This document shows, piece after piece, positions 1 through 7,551 of a stretch of DNA of 8,463 bases. The notes below the pieces were generated by a model. It saw only the letters and a program-made list of their open reading frames with translations, ran no database searches and was not told the DNA's origin. Location of the stretch: the NCBI GenBank assembly GCA_016218905.1, contig JACRCS010000417.1:1-8463 (forward strand). The letters are read 5' to 3'. Both the position numbers and the translations under genes were made by a program. Each line of letters opens with the position of its first letter. The first letter of the stretch is position 1. The stretch comes from Deltaproteobacteria bacterium. Its GTDB lineage: Bacteria; Desulfobacterota_C; Deferrisomatia; Deferrisomatales; JACRMM01.

Positions 1-2311
1 CGGGACCGCCTGGTGCTGTGCCGGGAGTTGTTGGCGGACTTGGGGAGCGTGTTCGTACAGATCTCAGACGAGAACCTGCACCGGGTGCGGATGTTGTTGG
101 ACGAGGTGTTTGGACCAGAAAACTTCGTTTCGCTGGTGACATTCAGCAAGACGGCTGGGGCAACGGTCTTGATGTTGCCATCCACCGCTGACTACATACT
201 TTGGTATGCCAAGAAGAGGGACAAAACTAAGTTCAGAATGGTCTTCTCAGAGAAGAAGGTCGGTGGCGATGGAGCCGGGAAATACGACCAAGCTGAAATC
301 AGAGACGGGCAGCGACTTCCGCTTTCCTATCTCGGCGAAGCGTCCGGAGTTGGCGAGGACACTGACGCTCGAGTGTATCGCGTTGACAACATCACAAGCC
401 AAAGCGTCGGTCGGGAGAAAGGTGAGGGAGCTGCATCGTGGTTTCCCGTAAACCTTGAGGGCGGCGAATACCGTCCCACGGCGAAGACGCGATGGAAGAC
501 CAACGAAGATGGGATGAAGAGGCTGCTTGGGGCAAGTAGGGTCCGAGTAACCGGCAACACGATCGGCTACGTTCGTTTCTTGGATGACTTTGCGGCGCTC
601 TCTCTCACAAGTGTCTGGGATGACATCGGCGGCGTTCAAAGCCGGGCCGACCCGAAAGTCTACGTCGTCCAGACGGCAACCGAGGCGATCAAGCTCTGTA
701 TCCCTATGACCACCGACCCCGGCGACCTCGTCCTCGACCCCACCTGTGGCAGCGGGACCACGGCCTACGTGGCCGAGCAGTGGGGCCGGCGGTGGGTGAC
801 GATCGACACCAGCCGGGTGGCCCTCGCCCTGGCTCGCCAACGGCTCCTGACGACCACGTTCCCCTTCCACAAGGTCCGCGAAGGTGGCGACGGCACGAAC
901 CCCTCCAAGGGCTTCGTCTACAAGACCGTCCCCCACATTACGCTGAAAAGCATCGCTCAGAACACGGCGCTGGACCCCATCTTCGCGCGACACGAGCCCG
1001 TGCTGGCCGAGAAACTGGCAGCGCTGAACGCGGCGCTGTCAACCGTCACCTCCGACGTCCGCCGCCGGCTCCAGACCAAGCTCCTGGAGAAGGAAAAGCG
1101 CGAGGGCAAGCGGGCCGTCACTGACGCGGACCGGCGGCGGTGGAATCTGCCCAAGGACGCCTGGAAGGAGTGGGAGGTCCCCTTCGACACCGATGAGGAG
1201 TGGCCCGAGGCGCTGAGGGCGGCCCTCACCGAGTACCGGGCGACCTGGCGGGCCAAGATGGACGAGGTCAACGCCTGCATCGCGGCCAACGCCGAACAGG
1301 AGGAACTCGTCGACCAGCCCGAGGCCGTGAAGGGCGTCGTCCGGGTGTCGGGGCCGTCCACGATGGAGGCCGTGATGCCGCCGGAACAGTCTCTGAGTCC
1401 GGAGTCCGAAGTCGGAGAGTCGCCGATCGGCGGGGCACCGGAAGAACTGGACGCCTTTGAGTCCGGACTCCCCGACTCCGGACTCAATGACTCCTCGAAC
1501 GCCGAGGCCTACGTCGACCGAATGATCGGCCTGCTCCGAGGCGACGGTGTCCGGTTCCCCAACAACAAGGCCATGGCCTTTGTCCGCCTGGAGGCGAGCC
1601 CCGGCTCGGAGTACCTGCACGCCGAGGGAGAGTGGCGAGCTGCCGGGGAAGACGGCGAGACGAAGACCGTGGCCGTCTCCTTCGGCCCGCAGTTCGGGCC
1701 CGTGACGGCTACCAGGTGGAGAACGCGCTCCCTGTGGCGAGCCGCCGGGGCTTCGAGGACGTGGTCTTCGCCGGCTTCTCCTTCGATGCCGCGGCCCAGG
1801 CGATCCTCCAGGAGGACCCGAACCCCCGGGTGCGTTGCCACCTGGCCCACATCCGTCCCGACGTGAACATGGGCGACCTCTTGAAGGAGACGGCCGGGAG
1901 CCAACTCTTCACGGTCTTCGGGCTGCCGCGGACCAAGCTCCGCGAGGCGAAGGGCGGCCAGTTCACGATCGAGATGGAGGGCGTGGACATCTACGACCCG
2001 GTGGAGAACACGATCCTCCCCACCGGCGCCTCAAAGGTGGCCGCCTGGTTCCTCGACACAGACTACGACGGCAGGACCTTCTGCATCACCCAGACCTTCT
2101 TCCCCGACAAGACCGCGTGGCAGAAGCTCGCCCGCGCGCTCAAGGGCGTGGTGGACGAGGGCGCCTCGAGGCTCTCTCGGGCACGACATCGCTCCCCTTC
2201 CCGGCCGGCAAGCACAAGCGGGCGGCGGTGAAGGTCATCGACCCGAGGGGCAACGAGGCGATGCGGGTGCACCGTTTGGATGGCAAGATGGTGTATGGAG
2301 AAGAGCCGTAG
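1..2311 (+). CDS. mod: Type III restriction-modification DNA methyltransferase (Mod), 5'-partial, with two apparent frameshifts
   Basis: Site-specific DNA methyltransferase subunit of a Type III R-M system, transferring methyl from S-adenosylmethionine to an adenine (family knowledge). The frame is open to base 1, so the start and the catalytic DPPY motif, which precedes motif I in this beta-type order, lie outside the window. Visible: the DRLVLCRELL...SVFVQISDEN segment, the conserved DYILWYAK, a variable target-recognition region (about 115-640), and SAM-binding motif I DPTCGSGTT at 736-762 followed by AEQWGRRWVTIDTSRVALALAR. The C-terminal domain starts with NLPKDAWKEWEVPFDTDEEW. The protein runs in frame 1 to about 1710, in frame 3 (QVENALPVASRRGFEDVVFAGFSFDAAAQ, then HIRPDVNMGDLLKET) to about 2165, and in frame 2 (EALSGTTSLPFPAGKHKR) to the TAG at 2309. 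All three pieces match one family in order, so this is one gene. Whether it is a real pseudogene or carries sequencing errors cannot be decided here. Confidence 0.93.
1395..1485 (+). repeat. cluster of GAGTCCGGA-type palindromic repeats encoding the Mod linker
   Basis: Copies and near-copies of GAGTCCGGA are packed into about 90 bp: GAGTCCGGAGTCCGAAGTC from 1395, the perfect 12-bp palindrome GAGTCCGGACTC at 1459-1470, and a one-mismatch copy, GACTCCGGACTC, at 1474-1485. They translate in frame into a Ser/Pro/Glu/Gly-rich stretch (SLSPESEVGESPIGG and ESGLPDSGLNDSS) that probably forms a flexible linker between the two C-terminal segments of Mod. The repeats could be a dispersed repeat family that has invaded the linker, or a local expansion. 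Confidence 0.65.
1708..1712 (+). other. apparent single-base deletion in mod (frame 1 to frame 3)
   Basis: Upstream, frame 1 reads SFGPQFGPVTA. After this point frame 1 becomes an Arg/Ser/Pro-rich sequence of the kind seen in shadow frames of GC-rich DNA, and stops at 1864-1866. Frame 3 picks up the family sequence (Y)QVENAL from 1710. Changing GCT ACC to GCC TAC by restoring one C gives VTAYQVE, the expected continuity. There is no X XXY YYZ slippery heptamer here, so programmed frameshifting is not supported. Confidence 0.8.
2163..2168 (+). other. apparent single-base deletion in mod (frame 3 to frame 2)
   Basis: Frame 3 reads ALKGVVDEGA up to GCC at 2163-2165, then degenerates into an Arg/Ser-rich tail ending at 2231. 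Frame 2 resumes with EALSGTTSLPFPAG from GAG at 2168. Restoring one T (GCC TTC GAG in place of GCC TCG AG) gives EGAFEALSGT, as expected for the family. This and the shift near 1710 are both losses of one pyrimidine at or next to a GCC codon. Confidence 0.8.
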
Positions 2312-2365
2312 CGCGGGCGAGTCACGGGGGAAGCATGAGCAGGGGGATGCAGAAGGAGAGAACCG

Positions 2366-2641
2366 ATGACCTGGAATGAAGTTCGGGCCGCCTACCCGAA
2401 ACAATGGCTCGTCGTCGAGGCGCTCGAGGCCCGAACGCTGCCCGACGACCGCCGGATCGTGGAGCGCTTTGCCGTGGTGGACACCTGCCAGGACGGCAGG
2501 AGCGCCATGCTGCGTTACCAGGCGCTCCACCGCGAGTACCCTGAGCGCGAACTCTATTTCGTGCACACGCAGAGGGAGGAGCTCGACATCCGGGAGAGGC
2601 GGTGGGTGGGCGTGAGGTGCGGGCATGCGGTTGGTGCTTAG
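2366..2641 (+). CDS. hypothetical small protein, 91 aa, partner of the downstream aspartic protease
   Basis: No known function can be assigned. The start is set by a good Shine-Dalgarno, AAGGAG at 2353-2358, seven bases before the ATG. The gene begins 54 bases after the end of mod. The product is compact, charged and soluble-looking, with no signal peptide or membrane segment. It has a WLVVEALEA stretch near residues 14-22, an ERFAVVDT strand-like segment, and a C-terminal half rich in aromatic and charged residues (LHREYPERELYFVHTQREELDIRERRWVGVR). Its end overlaps the protease start by 17 bases, indicating translational coupling. From memory, similar short proteins (EALEA, then YPER, then YF.HT, then ERRW.GVR) sit directly upstream of single-domain retropepsin-like proteins in other bacteria. 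It may therefore be the substrate, inhibitor or partner of the protease, which is inference. Confidence 0.85.
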   Translation: MTWNEVRAAYPKQWLVVEALEARTLPDDRRIVERFAVVDTCQDGRSAMLRYQALHREYPERELYFVHTQREELDIRERRWVGVRCGHAVGA

Positions 2642-3029
2642 AGACGGGCTTCCGTTCTTGTCCCTCGGCGTTTCCCACGGCGGCAAGACCGTCGAGGTCT
2701 CCGATGTCCTCTTGGATACCGGTTCGGCCTCCACACTGCTTTCTGCCGACGTGATGGCCGAGGTCGGTGTGCTGCCGTCTCCGGACGAAACCTTGTACTT
2801 CATCCGCGGGGTTGGGGGGCGCGAGGTCGTATTTACTCGACGATTGGGCAGCCTTCGGGCAGGCGAGGCAGAGCTTCACGATTTCGAAATCGAGGTCGGG
2901 GCCATGGACTATGGCTTCGCTATTGAGGGGATTCTTGGGATGGACTTCCTGACGGCCGTTGGGGCCATCGTGGATCTGGGGAACCTGGAGTTGAAATTGC
3001 CAGCCGTCTCGCAGGACAGCGAGGAGTGA
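2625..3029 (+). CDS. retropepsin-like aspartic protease, single domain, 134 aa
   Basis: Aspartyl peptidase fold of the retroviral type. The catalytic triplet lies in LLDTGSAST (D31-T32-G33), a glycine-rich flap-like segment IRGVGGREVVF spans residues 60-70, and the second family motif GILGMDFL lies at 102-109. The length is that of one retropepsin monomer with a single DTG. By family logic it would have to homodimerise to form an active site with two aspartates. No signal peptide or transmembrane helix is seen, so a cytoplasmic location is likely. The start ATG has GAGGT at 2614-2618 six bases upstream and overlaps the 91-aa gene by 17 bases. The stop lies four bases before the res start, so it reads as part of the mod-res operon. 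The substrate is unknown; the fold call is firm and the role in restriction is speculative. Confidence 0.88.
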   Translation: MRLVLRDGLPFLSLGVSHGGKTVEVSDVLLDTGSASTLLSADVMAEVGVLPSPDETLYFIRGVGGREVVFTRRLGSLRAGEAELHDFEIEVGAMDYGFAIEGILGMDFLTAVGAIVDLGNLELKLPAVSQDSEE

Positions 3030-3033
3030 GGCG

Positions 3034-6000
3034 ATGAAGGCTCAAAAGGAGTTGGACCTCCCGATCCAGCCGGTCAATAAGCCCATCCTGTGCAGCCCCT
3101 TCGCGGAGCCGACGGCGCACTGGGTCTACCGGACCGACACGGGCGAGCCCTACCGCCACCCGGACCGCCGGCCGGCCAGCTACTGGTACAAGACGCAGGC
3201 CACGGCCAGCGCCCAGATGAGCCTCTTCGCCGAGGAGGAGCGCGACGATCTGCCGCTCGCCAACGCGCTTCGCGCCGACGTGAAGGCCTGGAGGGAGAAG
3301 GGCTGGGACGGCGCGAGCACCGTGACGAGGGAGCTTCTCCGGCACTGGACGCGCGACGACCGGCTGCGGCGGCTCTTCTTCTGTCAGCTGGAGGCGGTGG
3401 AGACGATTCTCTACCTCCAGGAGATCCTGGAGGCCGGGAGGAAACTGCCGCGGCAGAACATGGCCCTGGCCAAGGCGGACTACGACCGGCTGCGCCGGGG
3501 AGAGAAGACGACCTTCGAGGAGAAGCGCCGGCTCACCGTGCCGCCGCGCCTCCTGGACCGCCCGAACGAGCCGGGACTGCCCGACCTGTTGCGCTACGGC
3601 TGCAAGATGGCCACGGGGAGCGGCAAGACGGTCGTCATGGCGATGCTTATCGCCTGGGCGTTCTGCAACCGGGGGAGGGGGACCTCGCGAGACCGGTACG
3701 CGTCCGCCGTGCTCGTGGTCTGCCCCAATCTCACCATCAAGGAACGCCTGCAGGTCCTTCGCCCCGACAACCCGGAGAACTACTACCAGGCCTTCGACCT
3801 CGTGCCCTCCCCGCTCATGCCCGAGTTCGCCAAGGGCAAGGTGCTCGTGACCAACTGGCACGGCTTTCTGCCCGAGTCGCCCCACGCCGAGGGCGGGAAG
3901 AGCTACGTGGTGGTGAACAAGGGGGAGGAGAGCCCCGAGGCCTTCGGCCGCCGCGTGCTCGGCGACCTCTACGTCCGGGGCCCGCTCCTGGTGCTGAACG
4001 ACGAGGCCCACCACGCCTACCGTCCGGCGCCCGTGGGGGAGCACGAGAAGCTCTCGGCCGAGGAGAAGGCCGAGCGCGAGGAGGCCACGGTGTGGATCTC
4101 AGGCCTCGACCGGCTCAACCAGGCCTGCGGCGTGCGCCTCACGGTGGACCCCTCGGCCACGCCCTTCTATCTGACGGGCAGCGGCTACATCGAGGGCTCG
4201 CCGTTCCCCTGGCTGGTGAGCGACTTCGGCCTTGTGGACGCCATCGAGTCGGGCATCGTGAAGATTCCGCGGCTCCCGGTGAGCGACACCACCGGCCGGC
4301 CCGAGCCCAAGTACTTCGCCCTCTGGCGCCACATCTGCGACAACCTCCAGCCCGGCGAGAAGCTCCCCGGCGGCAAGCCCAAGCCCGACGTGGTCTGGCG
4401 CGAGGCCGAGGACGCGCTCGCGACGCTCATGGGGCAGTGGAAGGAGCGGTTCGAGTACTTCGAGGAGGCCGCGCCGGGACAGGAGCGCGTGCCGCCCGTG
4501 ATGATCGTGGTCTGCGACAACACCGACATCGCCGCAGTGTTCGCGAAGAACATCTCGGGCGAGGAGACGGTGGAGGCGGTGTCCCAGGACCCGGAAGACG
4601 AGGACGAAGAGGAGGGCGGCGGGCGCTGCAAGAAGTCCCCGAAGGCCAAGACCAAGACCAAGACCAAGACCGTGTACGGCACGGGAAAGCTCTTCGGGGA
4701 GTACTTCTCGAACGGTGAGGGCCGGCTCTCCACTCTGCGGATCGACTCGAAGCTCCTGGCCAAGGCCGAGAGCGAGACCCTGCCGGCCATGGATGGCCCA
4801 ATGCCGCGGGCCCCAGGGATGGGGCAGAAGCGGCGAACCGCCAGCCGCTCCGACGCGGCGGAGCAGCTCCGGGAGATCGTCTCGACCGTGGGAAAGTTCG
4901 GGAAGCCCGGCGAGCAGGTGCGCTGCGTGGTGAGCGTGCAGATGCTCTCGGAGGGGTGGGACGCGAACAACGTCACCCACATCCTGGGGCTGCGGGCCTT
5001 CGGCAGCCAGCTCCTGTGCGAGCAGGTCATCGGCCGGGGGCTGCGCCGCATGGACTACACCGTCGACCCGGAGACGGGGCTCCTGACCGAGGAGTACGTC
5101 GACGTGTACGGCGTGCCCTTCTCGATCGTGCCGTTCAAGGGGCGCAAGACCGGCACCAAGACGCAAGAGGACCGGCCGAAGAACCACGTCCACGCGATGG
5201 ACGAGCGCCGGCACTTCGAGATTCGCTTCCCGGTGGTGGAGAGCTTTGCCTTCGCGTTGCGGTCGAACTTCATCCGGGCCGACGTGGGGACCATGGAGGC
5301 CGTCACGATCGAGCCGAACCGGACCCCCACGGCGGTCTTCGTGAAGCCCCAGGTGGGCCACCAGACCGGGAGCCCAAAGCTGGGCGGCTTCGACGCTACT
5401 CTGCAAGACCGCCAGGAGTACTGCGACAGCCAGCACCTTCAGACGATCCAGTTCGAGATCGCCCGCCGCGTGGTCTGGGCCCTGACCGAGGGCGTGGAAG
5501 GGCGAAGCCCCAAGTTCAGGCTCCGCTCGCGCCACCAGCTCTTCCCCCAGGTGTACCGGTTGGTGGAGGAGTACGTGGCGCGCAAGGTGAACTGGAACGG
5601 AGAGGACCGACGGGAGCTCGGCCTGGAGACCTACGTCAAACGGATCGAGGAGAGGCTGATCGACGCCATCGAACCGGACGAGAGCCAGGGCGAGCCGCCA
5701 TTGCTTCCGATCCTGAACCGGTACAAGCCCATCGGCTCCACGGGCGAGGTGAACTTCAAGACGACCCGCTCCTGCTGCGGAACCCAGAGGAGCCACATCA
5801 ACCAGGTGGTGCTCGACACTGCGTCGTGGGAGCAGTCGGCGGCGTTTCGGCTGGAACAGTCGGAGCACGTGGCCTTCTATGCCCGAAACGACCACATGGA
5901 GTGCACGGTCCCTTACGAGTACCTCGGGGCGAGCCACGTCTACATCCCCGACTACCTCGTCCGCCTCAAGAACGGCCTGACACTGTTCGTGGAGATCAAG

Positions 6001-6162
6001 GGCTTCGAGGACGACCAGACGAAGGCCAAGCACCAGGCGGCCCGGCGGTGGATGTCGGCGGTGAACAACTGGGGGAAGCTCGGGACGTGGGGGTTCCACG
6101 TGGGCCGGAACCCGCAGGTGCTGGGGAAGGAGTTGGAGGAGCTGAACTGCGTCGAATCATAG
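3034..6162 (+). CDS. res: Type III restriction endonuclease Res subunit (SF2 helicase plus PD-(D/E)XK nuclease)
   Basis: ATP-dependent translocase and nuclease subunit that works in a complex with Mod to cut unmodified DNA. The 1042-aa protein is complete and uninterrupted. It starts with the family-typical VNKPILCSPFAEPTAHW. Helicase motifs in order: Walker A ATGSGKT at 193-199, motif II DEAHH at 323-327, motif III SATP at 374-377, MLSEGWD at 637-643, and motif VI QVIGRGLRR at 664-672. The C-terminal nuclease is visible as YIPDYLVRL (D973) followed by LFVEIKG (E987, K989), a full PD...EXK signature. The ATG follows GAGGAG at 3021-3026 and sits four bases after the protease stop. An unusual acidic then Lys-Thr-repeat insert lies between the two helicase lobes (about 519-546). 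GC content is high (43 of 60 bases at 4321-4380), unlike the downstream ATPase gene. Confidence 0.96.
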   Translation: MKAQKELDLPIQPVNKPILCSPFAEPTAHWVYRTDTGEPYRHPDRRPASYWYKTQATASAQMSLFAEEERDDLPLANALRADVKAWREKGWDGASTVTRELLRHWTRDDRLRRLFFCQLEAVETILYLQEILEAGRKLPRQNMALAKADYDRLRRGEKTTFEEKRRLTVPPRLLDRPNEPGLPDLLRYGCKMATGSGKTVVMAMLIAWAFCNRGRGTSRDRYASAVLVVCPNLTIKERLQVLRPDNPENYYQAFDLVPSPLMPEFAKGKVLVTNWHGFLPESPHAEGGKSYVVVNKGEESPEAFGRRVLGDLYVRGPLLVLNDEAHHAYRPAPVGEHEKLSAEEKAEREEATVWISGLDRLNQACGVRLTVDPSATPFYLTGSGYIEGSPFPWLVSDFGLVDAIESGIVKIPRLPVSDTTGRPEPKYFALWRHICDNLQPGEKLPGGKPKPDVVWREAEDALATLMGQWKERFEYFEEAAPGQERVPPVMIVVCDNTDIAAVFAKNISGEETVEAVSQDPEDEDEEEGGGRCKKSPKAKTKTKTKTVYGTGKLFGEYFSNGEGRLSTLRIDSKLLAKAESETLPAMDGPMPRAPGMGQKRRTASRSDAAEQLREIVSTVGKFGKPGEQVRCVVSVQMLSEGWDANNVTHILGLRAFGSQLLCEQVIGRGLRRMDYTVDPETGLLTEEYVDVYGVPFSIVPFKGRKTGTKTQEDRPKNHVHAMDERRHFEIRFPVVESFAFALRSNFIRADVGTMEAVTIEPNRTPTAVFVKPQVGHQTGSPKLGGFDATLQDRQEYCDSQHLQTIQFEIARRVVWALTEGVEGRSPKFRLRSRHQLFPQVYRLVEEYVARKVNWNGEDRRELGLETYVKRIEERLIDAIEPDESQGEPPLLPILNRYKPIGSTGEVNFKTTRSCCGTQRSHINQVVLDTASWEQSAAFRLEQSEHVAFYARNDHMECTVPYEYLGASHVYIPDYLVRLKNGLTLFVEIKGFEDDQTKAKHQAARRWMSAVNNWGKLGTWGFHVGRNPQVLGKELEELNCVES
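4648..4671 (+). repeat. (AAGACC)4 in-frame hexanucleotide repeat in res
   Basis: Four perfect AAGACC units encode KTKTKTKT (residues 539-546) directly after an acidic tract, DPEDEDEEEGGG (about 519-530), and a basic CKKSPKAK. It lies in the inter-lobe linker, away from every catalytic motif. Because the unit is six bases, changes in copy number would alter linker length without shifting the frame. Confidence 0.8.
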
Positions 6163-6195
6163 ACGCGGCCGCAATGCAGAGAGAAGAGGAACGCC

Positions 6196-7551
6196 ATGGC
6201 TAGACAGACCGCTAGAGTCAAGAACCAGTCGAAGGAGAAGAGAGCAGGCATTCTGTCGTTCTCAGTATGCGGCTACAAGTCTGTATGCTCTGAGCAGCAT
6301 ATTGAAGTCAGGCCTCTGACGGTCTTGGCCGGGGCCAACAGCTCTGGCAAGTCCAGCATGCTTCAGCCTCTCCTGTTGCTGAAGCAAACGCTGGAGGCAC
6401 CGTTCGACCCCGGCGCTCTGCTTCTGGACGGGCCGAACGTTCGGCTGACTTCAGCAGAACAGCTCATATGCAAAATGGGTGGCCCCTGCACCGACGGTTT
6501 TCATGTCAATTTCTCTCTCAACGACAAGTCAGCACTGAAGATGACCTTCGCTCGCCTGCCTGGTGTGGGCATGGCGATCGATAGCATGGTCTATTCAGAA
6601 GGGCACAGAGAGACACGTATTCACCCGAATATGACTTCTGAAGAGATACAGGCGGCCATGCCTAAGCATCTACAGAGCTTGCGAGACCAGCTGTTGGCTC
6701 GTGAGAAGAAGGAGATGGATTGGGTCGTAGTACGAGACCGGTGTTTTCTATACTTCGATCTGAAACTCTCGGGTGGCCGCAAGACCGCGTACCTGCTCGG
6801 TGGGGTCTCTCCCGCACCGCTGGTGGGATCGCACCTGCAGCGCATGATCCACTTGCCGGGTCTCCGGGGGAACCCCGCTCGAACATACTCTGCCACGGCC
6901 GTCAGCGAGACGTTCCCGGGGACGTTCGAGAGTTATGTCGCGAGCGTCGTGAACCATTGGCAGGCCACGAAGGACGACAGACTCAAACAGCTCGGCAAAG
7001 ACCTGGAAACCCTTGGTCTTACCTGGAAGGTCGACGCCAGGCCGGTCGACGACACCCGAGTCGAACTGCGCGTGGGCCGGCTGCCGCACAGCAAGAGAGG
7101 CGGGGCACATGACCTGGTCAGCATCGCCGACGTAGGCTTCGGCGTGTCTCAGACGTTGCCGGTTCTCGTGGCGCTGCGGGTGGCGGAACCCGGACAAATC
7201 GTCTACCTGGAGCAACCCGAGATCCATCTCCACCCTCGAGCCCAGAGAAAGTTGGCCTACGTTTTGGCGGACGCAGCCAAACGCGGAGTCGTGGTCATCG
7301 TAGAAACCCACAGCTCACTGTTGCTCCGAGGCATCCAGACGCTGGTCGCGACAAGAGGGGGTCTGCCGCCTTCGCTCGTCAAGCTTCATTGGTTCGAGAG
7401 GGATGCGGAGACCGGCGCCACTGTGGTTACGAGTGCCGACTTGGACGAGCAGGGGGCGTTCGGGACCTGGCCCGAGGACTTCGACGAGGTCTCTCTCGCG
7501 GCGGAGAAGGAATACCTGGATGCGGTGGAGCGTTGGGGGGAGGGATCATGA
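6196..7551 (+). CDS. AAA-family (RecF/ABC-type, AAA_21-like) ATPase, 451 aa
   Basis: Nucleotide-binding ATPase with an ABC/SMC-like split head. Motifs: N-terminal strand ILSFSVCGYKSV (19-30), Walker A GANSSGKSS (46-54) followed by MLQPLLLLKQTLE, an ABC-signature-like DVGFGVSQ (312-319), Walker B with catalytic acid in IVYLEQPEIHLHP (335-347), and a switch-like ETHSSLLLRGI from E370. The middle (about 70-300) is divergent, as in many defence ATPases. The gene resembles the DUF3696/AAA_21 type; no TOPRIM or other nuclease domain is visible within its 451 aa, so it is not a complete OLD/GajA protein. The start has a purine-rich GAAGAGGA just upstream and lies 33 bases after res. The 3' end overlaps the PIN-like gene, so the two are probably translated together. 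GC is lower than in res (66 of 120 bases at 6241-6360), suggesting a separate origin. The target it senses is unknown. Confidence 0.92.
   Translation: MARQTARVKNQSKEKRAGILSFSVCGYKSVCSEQHIEVRPLTVLAGANSSGKSSMLQPLLLLKQTLEAPFDPGALLLDGPNVRLTSAEQLICKMGGPCTDGFHVNFSLNDKSALKMTFARLPGVGMAIDSMVYSEGHRETRIHPNMTSEEIQAAMPKHLQSLRDQLLAREKKEMDWVVVRDRCFLYFDLKLSGGRKTAYLLGGVSPAPLVGSHLQRMIHLPGLRGNPARTYSATAVSETFPGTFESYVASVVNHWQATKDDRLKQLGKDLETLGLTWKVDARPVDDTRVELRVGRLPHSKRGGAHDLVSIADVGFGVSQTLPVLVALRVAEPGQIVYLEQPEIHLHPRAQRKLAYVLADAAKRGVVVIVETHSSLLLRGIQTLVATRGGLPPSLVKLHWFERDAETGATVVTSADLDEQGAFGTWPEDFDEVSLAAEKEYLDAVERWGEGS

Noticed and set aside
1690..2180. Programmed -1 ribosomal frameshifting in mod
   Set aside because: Both shifts are in the -1 direction, but neither site has a slippery heptamer or an obvious stimulatory hairpin, and single missing bases restore codons that fit the family.
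2335..2379. Fourteen-codon open frame starting just after mod
   Set aside because: It contains the Shine-Dalgarno of the 91-aa gene and overlaps its start; it is too short and has no ribosome site of its own to support a leader peptide.
2376..2615. Alternative 79-codon frame overlapping the 91-aa gene
   Set aside because: Arg/Ser/Thr-rich shadow without its own ribosome binding site; the 91-aa frame has a clear one.
2920..4044. Long minus-strand open frame (374 codons) opposite res, and a second one of 666 codons at 4099-6099
   Set aside because: Both are antisense to a res gene with all catalytic motifs, are rich in His/Leu/Arg/Val as expected from complementing GC-rich codons, and show no motif of their own.
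3090..4718. Second plus-strand open frame of 542 codons inside res
   Set aside because: Arg/Gly/Pro/Ala-rich shadow of the res frame, with no domain, and the true frame is continuous through it.
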